Positions 1 through 5,679 of a stretch of 5,793 nt of DNA are shown here, one piece after another. Each line of letters opens with the position of its first letter. The first letter of the stretch is position 1. Location of the stretch: assembly GCA_023432655.1 (NCBI GenBank), contig JAEYUK010000040.1, positions 1-5,793 of the forward strand. Reading direction: 5' to 3'. The translations under genes were made by a program, and so were the position numbers. The notes below the pieces were generated by a model. The model saw only the letters and a program-made list of their open reading frames with translations, was not told where the DNA came from and ran no database searches. Source of the DNA: Pseudomonadota bacterium (lineage in GTDB: Bacteria; Bdellovibrionota; Bacteriovoracia; Bacteriovoracales; Bacteriovoracaceae).

Positions 1-1
1 A

Positions 2-424
2 CTCTACACTGTGCTATTGGCGGAACATATTTCTCTCAAGTTAGAGAAGTTTTTGCATCTGGCCCTTCTCACGGGTCTTTTAAGCATAGGCGTATGGGTT
101 TTCACAAAAGACTTAAGATTTTATTTCTGGATTCAGTTCAGTACATTTTTAACCGTACCACTCATTTTGTTCTTGTTTCCCAGTATTTATAATAAGAGGT
201 ATTGGTACTTTATAACTCTCATCTTTTACGCCCTGGCCAAATGGGTTGAAGTGAAAGATCACGAGATCTACTCCATTACTCACGAATTCATTAGCGGCCA
301 TGCTTTAAAACATATACTGGCGGCCCTAGGACTTATGGGTCTATGGTGGATGGTTAAAACCAGAACAGAAACATCAGAAGCAGTTACTCGAGGGAGTGTA
401 ACTAATCCCTCCCCTGCGCTCTAG
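2..424 (+). CDS. Ceramidase-family (CREST-type) integral membrane protein, C-terminal part, 5' end outside window
   Basis: The frame is open to the left edge (it reads Leu-Tyr-Thr before a GTG at 11), so the true start is upstream and the GTG is probably internal. Numbering from that GTG, four hydrophobic segments are seen at about 16-32, 39-58, 64-79 and 97-115, followed by a polar 20-residue tail. The diagnostic part is Asp83-x-x-Ile, then Ser95-Gly-His97-Ala-Leu-Lys-His101. In the alkaline ceramidase family the equivalent HxxxH pair binds the catalytic zinc together with a third His in an earlier helix, which would lie outside the window. Known members hydrolyse the amide bond of ceramides in the membrane; bacterial members are mostly uncharacterised, so the substrate is unknown. 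About half of a usual ~250-residue protein is present. The polar tail lies in the 51-bp overlap with the convergent hydrolase gene. The family call is fairly sure; the activity is inferred. Confidence 0.75.
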   Translation, partial: LYTVLLAEHISLKLEKFLHLALLTGLLSIGVWVFTKDLRFYFWIQFSTFLTVPLILFLFPSIYNKRYWYFITLIFYALAKWVEVKDHEIYSITHEFISGHALKHILAALGLMGLWWMVKTRTETSEAVTRGSVTNPSPAL

Positions 425-1903
425 TAGCTTCCTAAGTTCTTTTTGATGATTTTGAACAATTTCATTTCCATCATGAAACATCATCACTGGCTCAAAGCAT
501 GAATCAACGGCCTTCCAGGCCACATGATCAGGGCTAATAGTATATCTTCCCATCTCTCTTTGAATTGGCCACTCAAACTCATCAAAGATTTGATAAATGA
601 GTTCCGAGCACACGATGGCGTTCTCTGTTTCAACATCAAAATTAAAATCATAAGGACGCCCAACAAGTTCAACGGCTTTTAGAATTCGCTCAGCGGGATT
701 ACCATTATATTCAGGACGAACAACTACTAAATCATCAACATCCAGGAAATGTTCAAAAGTATTCATCGTTACCCCGGGTTTTCTTAAGGCTTCGACGATC
801 AGCTTTCCTTGAGACATTCTTTCTAGAAAAGGAAGCATTCTCGGGTGATCTAAAAGCGGAATTTCTTTTCCTTTAAAATCGACTTTCATTTCCATCAACT
901 CTGCTGGAGTTCCCAGCCAGATGGCAACATGTCCGAAAAAACCAGGAATAAACTGATCAGTGAGTCTGAACGGAGTTTTTTCAAACAGAATATCCAAAGG
1001 CTTCATTTTCTTTTTTAAACGATTCATCGTTGGCGCATGACTTGCTAATTTTTTTAACTTACCTGAACGAACCTGAATCGCACCTATGCTATTTCCAAAA
1101 AACTCACTAATTTTTCCCATGATTTTTTCCAATGCATCGGAAAGCTCAGCATGGGTCAATATCGTGTTGATTAAAAGAAGATTTTTGATTTTATAGGCAA
1201 AATCCTTCTCGGTAATCTTGGCCCTGGTGAAGGATTTCTCAAGATACTGCTCAAGAAAGGAATCATCATTAGTCCTGTAAATTGCGCTCTCTTTTAAAAA
1301 TTTAAGATCAACTTCAGCTCTTTTCCAGTTTTTGGAATCGAGGGCAACCTGAAAGGTTTCCTTAAAGAGCTCGCCTTCTTTACCCATATCTGAAGCCAGG
1401 ATGGAGCGCATTTTCTTGGCCTTTGATAAAGGAACAGAAAGGCGAAAAAAACTGTCATACATCACCATGCGGATAGCAGCACTGATCAAAATACTGTCGA
1501 TAAACGTCTCTGATCGAATATCACCATGTTTAAGAGAAATAGTCATTCCGCCCAAACCAGAAACAATTTCATGAGAACGATTATGTTTTATGACAAAAGA
1601 TCGTCCCCTGATTTTATCGTGGGTTGGTAAGAGGTCATCAAAGGCTTCTCTTTTCCAGCTTTCAAGTCTTCGAAATAAATCTTTTAGTTGGGCAATATCT
1701 TTAACTGAGAGAGGTCTATGGCAATTAGGGATAATTCCAAATTCACAAGAACGAGCATCAAGAAATGCCAAAAATTCATCATTGGTTTGGAGTCCCTTTG
1801 AAAGAATCTCTTCTGCATATTCTTTATCGCTCATTCCCCAGGAAGCGAGCGACAAAGCCGACAAAAAGAATACAGTAATACACTTAAAACTCAATCTATA
1901 CAT
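374..1903 (-). CDS. Secreted YiiX-like C92-family (permuted NlpC/P60-type) cysteine hydrolase with long N-terminal region
   Basis: This is a 509-residue protein. I prefer the ATG at 1901-1903 because an AAGGA Shine-Dalgarno sits 8 nt before it; the in-frame ATG at 1910-1912 directly abuts the same AAGG and is badly spaced. Residues 1-23 look like a signal peptide (Arg3 and Lys7, a hydrophobic core, Ala-Ser-Trp-Gly before a polar start) with no lipobox, so export to the periplasm or beyond is expected. Residues ~24-300 are charged, probably helical, and not recognised. Residues ~301-470 match the circularly permuted papain-like fold of the YiiX/YaeF (C92) family: Pro-Leu-Asp-Ile-Leu, then Gly-His325-Val-Ala-Ile-Trp-Leu-Gly, Glu371 in Ile-Val-Glu-Ala-Leu, Gly-Arg-Pro-Tyr-Asp, and Cys432 in Val-Cys-Ser-Glu-Leu-Ile. 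His325, Glu371 and Cys432 are the likely catalytic residues. The family cleaves amide or ester bonds, but its substrates are poorly known. YiiX itself is only ~200 residues. The 3' end overlaps the convergent ceramidase-like gene. The domain call is firm; the substrate is unknown. Confidence 0.85.
   Translation of the reverse strand: MYRLSFKCITVFFLSALSLASWGMSDKEYAEEILSKGLQTNDEFLAFLDARSCEFGIIPNCHRPLSVKDIAQLKDLFRRLESWKREAFDDLLPTHDKIRGRSFVIKHNRSHEIVSGLGGMTISLKHGDIRSETFIDSILISAAIRMVMYDSFFRLSVPLSKAKKMRSILASDMGKEGELFKETFQVALDSKNWKRAEVDLKFLKESAIYRTNDDSFLEQYLEKSFTRAKITEKDFAYKIKNLLLINTILTHAELSDALEKIMGKISEFFGNSIGAIQVRSGKLKKLASHAPTMNRLKKKMKPLDILFEKTPFRLTDQFIPGFFGHVAIWLGTPAELMEMKVDFKGKEIPLLDHPRMLPFLERMSQGKLIVEALRKPGVTMNTFEHFLDVDDLVVVRPEYNGNPAERILKAVELVGRPYDFNFDVETENAIVCSELIYQIFDEFEWPIQREMGRYTISPDHVAWKAVDSCFEPVMMFHDGNEIVQNHQKELRKLLERRGGISYTPSSNCF
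391..410. terminator. Possible weak hairpin at the convergent gene ends
   Basis: AGGGA (391-395) pairs with TCCCT (406-410) around a 10-nt loop. An overlapping alternative pairs GTTAC (383-387) with GTAAC (398-402). The hairpin lies inside the coding overlap of the two convergent genes and could act on both strands. There is no run of T on either side, so an intrinsic terminator is only a guess. Confidence 0.2.
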
Positions 1904-1910
1904 GCTATTC

Positions 1911-1936
1911 ATCCTTGAATATTCCTATTCAAGGAT
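1911..1936. repeat. Perfect 11-bp inverted repeat with 4-nt spacer over the C92 gene's ribosome binding site
   Basis: ATCCTTGAATA (1911-1921), spacer TTCC (1922-1925) and TATTCAAGGAT (1926-1936) form a perfect dyad. In the leftward transcript it would fold into an 11-bp hairpin with a GGAA tetraloop and bury the AAGGA Shine-Dalgarno. As DNA it could equally be an operator. It is not followed by T residues on either strand, so it does not look like a terminator for the CoA-transferase upstream. The repeat is directly visible; the function is inferred. Confidence 0.75.
1912..1916 (-). promoter_or_regulatory. Shine-Dalgarno AAGGA of the C92 hydrolase gene
   Basis: Read on the minus strand, AAGGA precedes the ATG at 1901-1903 by 8 nt, a normal spacing. 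It precedes the alternative ATG at 1910-1912 by no nucleotides (its last base is the A of that ATG). This decides the start in favour of 1903. The whole site is within the left arm of the inverted repeat at 1911-1936. Confidence 0.6.
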
Positions 1937-1986
1937 TTCAGCACTAATAAAGAGAGTCAACTTTAGAAGCTATATGACAGTTTTTC

Positions 1987-3255
1987 TCAGATAAGTTTCT
2001 GCTTAATCTCGTGCCACTCTTTGGCGAGTCTTTCACGATGATCCGGATGAGCGATTCCAATAAGCGCTTGAGCACGTTCGTTGAGTCCTAGCCCAAAGAG
2101 ATTGACCGATCCATACTCCGTTACTACATGATGGACATGGGCCCGGGTTGTAACGACCCCGGCCCCCGGCTTAAGGCTTGAAACTATTCGGGAAACTCCT
2201 TTGGGAGAAGCGGAAGTCATGGCGAAAATTGGTTTGCCCCCTTCAGAAAGGGCGGCAGCTCGCATGAAGTCCATTTGTCCACCAACACCAGAAATAACTT
2301 TATGTCCGATGGAGTCGGCACAAACCTGGCCAGTTAAATCAATTTCAACCAAGGAGTTAATGGAAGTGACCTTGGGATTCCTGATGATATTAATCGGATA
2401 ATTCACATAGTTTGTTTCCATATTTATGACGGCCATATTGTCATTGGTATAGTCATAAAGATCTTGGGAGCCAATCAGGAAAGCTGATGTTGATATGCCG
2501 TTGTGGATAACTTTCTTGGAATTATTAATAATCCCTTTTTTAATCAACTCGAAGGCCCCATCAGACCACATTTCAGTGTGAAGTCCTAAATCTTTGTGAG
2601 TAGTTAGATTCATGGCAACGGCATTAGGGATATTTCCAATCCCTAGCTGTATTGTTGCTCCATCCTCAACTAAACCCGCTACGTTTTTACCAATCTTCAA
2701 CTCTAATTCAGATAAAGCATGAGGGGGACTAACATAGATTGGATTTGATTTAACGACTGCATAGTCAATATCGTTAACATGGATAAAACCAGAGCCATGG
2801 ATTCTAGGCATTTGGTCATTGATATGAGCAATCACCATGGTCGCAGCTTCAACTGCTGCCTTGGCAACATCTACACTAACTCCTAAAGAAACGAAACCGT
2901 GCTTGTCTGGCGGTGAAACCTGAATCAAGGCCACATCAACTTTCTTAATTCCCCTTTTAAAAAGCAGAGGGATCTCTGAAAGGAAAACCGGGACATAATC
3001 TATTCTCTCGTAATCTAATTTTCCACGAAGGTTTTTACCGGTGAAAAGACTCGAAATCTTAAACTCCGGATTACTCGCATAGGGGCAACTCCCCTCCGTA
3101 TGAATATGCATCATTTCGATGTTTTTAAGATCTGTTCTCTCTTTTGCTAAAACTTCCAGCATTTCTATAGGTGTTGCTGCTGCCCCGTGAACGAAGATAG
3201 CAGAATTTGATTTGATATGTTTAAGAGCATCAGAAAAAGTATTAACAATTTGCAT
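1987..3255 (-). CDS. Acetyl-CoA hydrolase/transferase-family CoA-transferase (4-hydroxybutyrate CoA-transferase-like)
   Basis: This 422-residue cytoplasmic enzyme is close to the ~430-440 residues usual for the 4-hydroxybutyrate/butyrate CoA-transferase branch. Class I members move CoA from an acyl-CoA, often acetyl-CoA, to a carboxylate through a glutamyl-CoA thioester. Visible landmarks are Ser-Pro-Pro-Asp-Lys-His-Gly (114-120), Leu-Gly-Ile-Gly-Asn-Ile-Pro-Asn-Ala (204-212), His-Thr-Glu228-Met-Trp-Ser-Asp-Gly with Glu228 as the expected catalytic residue, the Gly-Val-Gly-Gly-Gln-Met-Asp-Phe loop (323-330), and Arg-Ala-His-Val-His-His-Val-Val-Thr-Glu-Tyr-Gly (371-382). The ATG at 3253-3255 has GGAG 8 nt upstream, so the start is secure. 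The C92 hydrolase follows on the same strand after about 80 bp, so read-through is possible, though the functions look unrelated. The acyl substrate cannot be told from sequence alone: acetate, butyrate, propionate and 4-hydroxybutyrate are all open. Confidence 0.9.
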   Translation of the reverse strand: MQIVNTFSDALKHIKSNSAIFVHGAAATPIEMLEVLAKERTDLKNIEMMHIHTEGSCPYASNPEFKISSLFTGKNLRGKLDYERIDYVPVFLSEIPLLFKRGIKKVDVALIQVSPPDKHGFVSLGVSVDVAKAAVEAATMVIAHINDQMPRIHGSGFIHVNDIDYAVVKSNPIYVSPPHALSELELKIGKNVAGLVEDGATIQLGIGNIPNAVAMNLTTHKDLGLHTEMWSDGAFELIKKGIINNSKKVIHNGISTSAFLIGSQDLYDYTNDNMAVINMETNYVNYPINIIRNPKVTSINSLVEIDLTGQVCADSIGHKVISGVGGQMDFMRAAALSEGGKPIFAMTSASPKGVSRIVSSLKPGAGVVTTRAHVHHVVTEYGSVNLFGLGLNERAQALIGIAHPDHRERLAKEWHEIKQKLI

Positions 3256-3263
3256 GGGATCTT

Positions 3264-3267
3264 CTCC
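3264..3267 (-). promoter_or_regulatory. Shine-Dalgarno GGAG of the CoA-transferase gene
   Basis: GGAG on the minus strand lies 8 nt before the ATG at 3253-3255 and supports that start. Confidence 0.65.
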
Positions 3268-3326
3268 AATTTGAATGGCCCAACAATAATATCCAAGTTT
3301 TCTCAGTTGATCGATATAAAATATTA

Positions 3327-3355
3327 ACTTTAAATTCTGGTCGAATATTGGTCAA
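3327..3355 (-). promoter_or_regulatory. Likely sigma70-type promoter of the CoA-transferase gene
   Basis: On the minus strand, TTGACC (3355-3350, 5 of 6 matches to the -35 consensus) is separated by exactly 17 bp from TAAAGT (3332-3327, 4 of 6 matches to the -10 consensus). This would give a leader of roughly 60-65 nt before the ATG. It overlaps the decayed front end of the divergent kinase, so the promoter may have formed or been captured when that gene was truncated. The prediction is from pattern only. Confidence 0.45.
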
Positions 3356-3403
3356 ATTTAAGAATGCGGGCGAAATCAGTGTATTCTGCGAAGTTCAGCA
3401 GCA
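3334..3403 (+). pseudogene. Out-of-frame upstream remnant of the histidine kinase
   Basis: This frame is open from just after a TAA at 3331-3333 and contains an ATG at 3364. Its end reads Ser-Val-Tyr-Ser-Ala-Lys-Phe-Ser-Ser, which is the sequence typically found just before the Gly-Glu-Met-Ala-Gly-Gly-Ile-Ala-His H-box of many sensor kinases. The next frame continues exactly with Ile-Gly-Glu-Met from 3404. A single extra base (A at 3403/3404) therefore separates the two parts. No sensor domain or membrane segment is recognisable further upstream, where the CoA-transferase begins only ~110 bp away. Confidence 0.55.
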
Positions 3404-3412
3404 ATCGGAGAA

Positions 3413-4066
3413 ATGGCCGGAGGAATTGCTCATGAAATTAATAATCCCCTTTTTGTTCTAAAAACCAAGATTGAGACCCTGGAGAAGGTGCTCATTAAAA
3501 AGCAAGACTCTGAAAAAGAAATTGAAAGTATAATTGTCGCCAAGAAAATGGTACATAAAATCACTGACATCATAAAATCCCTTAGTACCCTTTCCCGTAG
3601 TTCTGAGAATGATCCGATTCAAAGCATTTCTATACAAGATGTCCTTAATGAAACATTAGTGGTTTGCAACCATCGGTTTTATCTAAAAGGAATTAAAATC
3701 ACTCAAAACATAAAACAAGATTTGCCCAAAATACCTTGTCGTCCAGTAGAATTGGGCCAGGTTTTTATTAACCTCCTGAATAATGCCTATGATGCCATGG
3801 AAGAGACGATTGATCCGGAAGTAAAGATCCAGGCTAAAGTGCTAGAAAAGAAAGTAATAGTGACTGTCGCAAATAACGGACCAAGTATCCCAGGAGAAAT
3901 AAGAGAAAAAATTTTTCAATCCTTTTATACGACTAAAGAGCTAGGAAAAGGGACTGGCCTAGGTCTTTCTATTTCCCAGAAGTTGATCGAAAAAAATAAT
4001 GGAAAGCTTTATCTTGCATCTGACAAAGACCTGACAAAATTTGTTATCGAACTTCCCGTTTCCTGA
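3413..4066 (+). CDS. Sensor histidine kinase, catalytic half only (N-terminally truncated and frameshifted, possible pseudogene)
   Basis: The 217 residues cover the DHp and ATPase domains of a two-component kinase, which would autophosphorylate on His7 and pass the phosphate to a response regulator. Seen in order: H-box Gly-Ile-Ala-His7-Glu-Ile-Asn-Asn-Pro; a helical hairpin to ~60; N-box Asn120-Leu-Leu-Asn-Asn-Ala-Tyr-Asp-Ala-Met; G1 box Asn-Asn-Gly-Pro-Ser-Ile (154-159), where Asp-x-Gly-x-Gly is usual; F-box Phe-Gln-Ser-Phe-Tyr-Thr-Thr-Lys (168-175); and G2 box Gly-Lys-Gly-Thr-Gly-Leu-Gly-Leu (178-185). Replacement of the G1 Asp by Asn occurs in some functional kinases. The ATG falls inside the conserved Gly-Glu-Met-Ala-Gly-Gly motif, has GGAG only 2 nt before it, and no ATG, GTG or TTG precedes it in frame after the TAA at 3359-3361. 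The first DHp helix is thus cut and no sensor is present. No response regulator gene lies nearby. The domain identity is firm; whether it is expressed is doubtful. Confidence 0.75.
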   Translation: MAGGIAHEINNPLFVLKTKIETLEKVLIKKQDSEKEIESIIVAKKMVHKITDIIKSLSTLSRSSENDPIQSISIQDVLNETLVVCNHRFYLKGIKITQNIKQDLPKIPCRPVELGQVFINLLNNAYDAMEETIDPEVKIQAKVLEKKVIVTVANNGPSIPGEIREKIFQSFYTTKELGKGTGLGLSISQKLIEKNNGKLYLASDKDLTKFVIELPVS

Positions 4067-4112
4067 ATTAAAAATTTATATAGGCTTAAATTTCTAAAAC
4101 ACTTCGTTGCTT

Positions 4113-4118
4113 CATAAT
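4113..4118 (+). promoter_or_regulatory. Possible -10 element for the antiporter gene
   Basis: CATAAT matches the -10 consensus at 5 of 6 positions and lies 45 bp before the antiporter ATG. No good -35 is found 16-18 bp upstream, so this is weak. The kinase gene ends 97 bp before the antiporter, far enough for an independent promoter. Confidence 0.25.
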
Positions 4119-4133
4119 TTAGAACTGAGTCAT

Positions 4134-4159
4134 TGAGAATCTCATTAACCCTCATGAGG
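4134..4159 (+). promoter_or_regulatory. Competing short inverted repeats overlapping the antiporter Shine-Dalgarno
   Basis: TGAGA (4134-4138) can pair with TCTCA (4140-4144). CTCAT (4141-4145) can instead pair with ATGAG (4154-4158). CCTCATGAGG (4150-4159) is itself a perfect 10-bp palindrome. The Shine-Dalgarno GAGG (4156-4159, 4 nt before the ATG at 4164) is part of the last two. The layout could be an operator or a small leader switch, but the stems are only 5 bp. Confidence 0.3.
4156..4159 (+). promoter_or_regulatory. Shine-Dalgarno GAGG of the antiporter gene
   Basis: GAGG ends 4 nt before the ATG at 4164-4166. The spacing is a little short but acceptable, and it supports this start, which also gives the short polar N-terminus usual for the family. 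Confidence 0.55.
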
Positions 4160-4163
4160 TTTT

Positions 4164-5660
4164 ATGAATTTGAATGAAGCGTATTTTCTGGGTGTGGCAA
4201 TTCTTCTAATTTTATGCGTTTTTGCCAGTAAAGCTTCGGCCCGCTTGGGCATCCCTACTCTTGTTGTCTTTCTTGCAATTGGTATGCTTGCCGGCAGTGA
4301 AGGCCTCGGTAAAATTGAATTCAACGATACAAGAAATACTCAATCGATGGGAATCATCGCACTTGCCTACATTCTTTTTTCCGGTGGACTAGATACAAAA
4401 TGGACTTCCATCAGACCTATTTTGAAAGAAGGTATCATCCTCGCAACATTTGGGGTTCTCTTTACTTGTATTTTGCTAGGGTGTTTCGGTTACTTTATCT
4501 TGGGGTTCTCACTCCTGGAAAGTTTTTTACTCGGAGCGATTGTTTCCTCTACAGATGCTGGCGCTGTTTTCACAGTTCTTCGTTCAAAAAATGTTCACCT
4601 CAAAGGCGACTTAAAGCCATTACTTGAGTTAGAGAGTGGTTCCAACGATCCAATGGCAGTCTTCCTCACAACCGGCTTCTTGCAAATGCTGGTGAACCCA
4701 AAGTTTGGCCTGAGTGAAATGATACCTCTGCTATTTCAGCAAATGATCATAGGGGCCTTCATGGGGTACCTCTTAGGCAGAATAGTTGTCTGGTTAATGG
4801 GAAAAGTTAAGCTTCAAATTGAAGGACTCTATATTGTTTTATCAATTGCTTTAGTCATGTTTATCTACTCATTCACACAGGCCCTTCATGGGAATGGTTT
4901 CCTTGCGGTTTATATTGCAGGCGTAGTGTTGGGAAATCATAACTTTGTCTTCAAAAAATCACTGACTGTCCTACATGATGGTCTTTCCTGGCTCATGCAA
5001 AGTACGATGTTTTTAACACTTGGTTTACTTGTTTATCCGAGTCAGGTCATCGATGTTTCAAGTACAGGCATACTTTTTGCGGGCTTCATGATCTTTATTG
5101 CCCGACCAGTTAGTGTTTTTGTTTCACTTATTTTCTCCAGACTTAATTTCCGGGAAAAACTTCTCATCTCATGGGTTGGGCTCAGAGGATCAGTGCCTGT
5201 TATCATGGCCACATATCCTTTGATGGCAGGTATCGACCGTGCGGGCTTCATCTTTAACATCGTCTTTTTCGTAGCTTTAAGCTCACTGATTCTTCAGGGT
5301 ACCACCATTCCACTCTTTTCAAAATGGCTGAAAGTAGATGACCCATTTTCCCCTGTGAAACGCAATTACTCTTTCATCCACGGTCATTTAAAAGATATCG
5401 TTACAGTTGAGGTTCCCTACAACTCTCCTTTGATCAGCAAAACAATCGTTGACCTTAAGTTGCCTCATAATAAAATTCTCATTGTAGGTATTGAGAGGAA
5501 TGGCGAAGTCATTATCCCTCGAGGTAGCACAACTTTAGAAAAGCACGATAAAATATCACTAATGGCAGATGACGAAACCTTGGCCGATTTCTACGAAAAA
5601 CTCTGGGCACCGGAATACTACACAAAACCAGAAGAACATTCTCACCACGTGAAACATTGA
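4164..5660 (+). CDS. K+(Na+)/H+ antiporter, NhaP2/CvrA-like (CPA1), with C-terminal RCK_C domain
   Basis: This 498-residue inner-membrane antiporter exchanges monovalent cations for protons, for pH, potassium and osmotic balance. The N-terminus is rich in hydrophobic helices up to ~390 and carries family motifs: Ser-Ala-Arg-Leu-Gly-Ile-Pro (25-31), Ile-Gly-Met-Leu-Ala-Gly (39-44), Ser129-Thr-Asp131-Ala-Gly-Ala-Val-Phe in the discontinuous-helix region, Glu157-Ser-Gly-Ser-Asn161-Asp162-Pro-Met-Ala (the ion- and proton-binding Asn-Asp pair), and Gly339-Leu-Arg341-Gly-Ser-Val-Pro. Residues ~408-480 form a TrkA-C/RCK_C-type regulatory domain (Ile-Val-Thr-Val-Glu-Val-Pro then Gly-Glu-Val-Ile-Ile-Pro-Arg-Gly-Ser-Thr), expected in the cytoplasm to bind a small ligand. 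E. coli NhaP2/CvrA is ~578 residues with a further CorC/HlyC-like domain; that last part is absent here and replaced by a short His-rich tail. K+ rather than Na+ preference is inferred from NhaP2 similarity. Confidence 0.92.
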   Translation: MNLNEAYFLGVAILLILCVFASKASARLGIPTLVVFLAIGMLAGSEGLGKIEFNDTRNTQSMGIIALAYILFSGGLDTKWTSIRPILKEGIILATFGVLFTCILLGCFGYFILGFSLLESFLLGAIVSSTDAGAVFTVLRSKNVHLKGDLKPLLELESGSNDPMAVFLTTGFLQMLVNPKFGLSEMIPLLFQQMIIGAFMGYLLGRIVVWLMGKVKLQIEGLYIVLSIALVMFIYSFTQALHGNGFLAVYIAGVVLGNHNFVFKKSLTVLHDGLSWLMQSTMFLTLGLLVYPSQVIDVSSTGILFAGFMIFIARPVSVFVSLIFSRLNFREKLLISWVGLRGSVPVIMATYPLMAGIDRAGFIFNIVFFVALSSLILQGTTIPLFSKWLKVDDPFSPVKRNYSFIHGHLKDIVTVEVPYNSPLISKTIVDLKLPHNKILIVGIERNGEVIIPRGSTTLEKHDKISLMADDETLADFYEKLWAPEYYTKPEEHSHHVKH

Positions 5661-5679
5661 ATTGTTCTGAAATCTGTTA

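Noticed and set aside
154..159. Nothing unusual at DNA level here; considered whether a second start of the ceramidase-like protein lies within the first 200 bases
   Set aside because: The protein similarity runs unbroken through the region and the frame is open to the edge, so a later start would cut conserved helices.
1955..1960. TTGACT on the minus strand as a -35 for the C92 gene
   Set aside because: The sequence 17 bp downstream is AATCCT, which is not -10-like and lies in the inverted repeat; no acceptable -10 at 16-18 bp.
1590..1994. A 134-codon rightward open frame opposite the 5' part of the C92 gene
   Set aside because: It is antisense to a clearly coding, signal-peptide-bearing gene, has no recognisable motif, and crosses the intergenic inverted repeat; it is a shadow frame.
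3364..3434. A short independent peptide starting at the ATG 3364 and ending at the TGA within the kinase H-box region
   Set aside because: Its first part matches kinase sequence and its second part is the kinase read out of frame, so a frameshift explains it better than a separate gene.
3872..3892. Asn in place of Asp in the kinase G1 box as proof of a dead enzyme
   Set aside because: Asn at this position occurs in some functional kinases, so it does not by itself show inactivity.
4072..4093. AAATTTA / TAAATTT hairpin after the kinase stop as a terminator
   Set aside because: The 7-bp stem is all A/T, has an 8-nt loop and no following T-run, so it is too weak and likely chance in AT-rich DNA.
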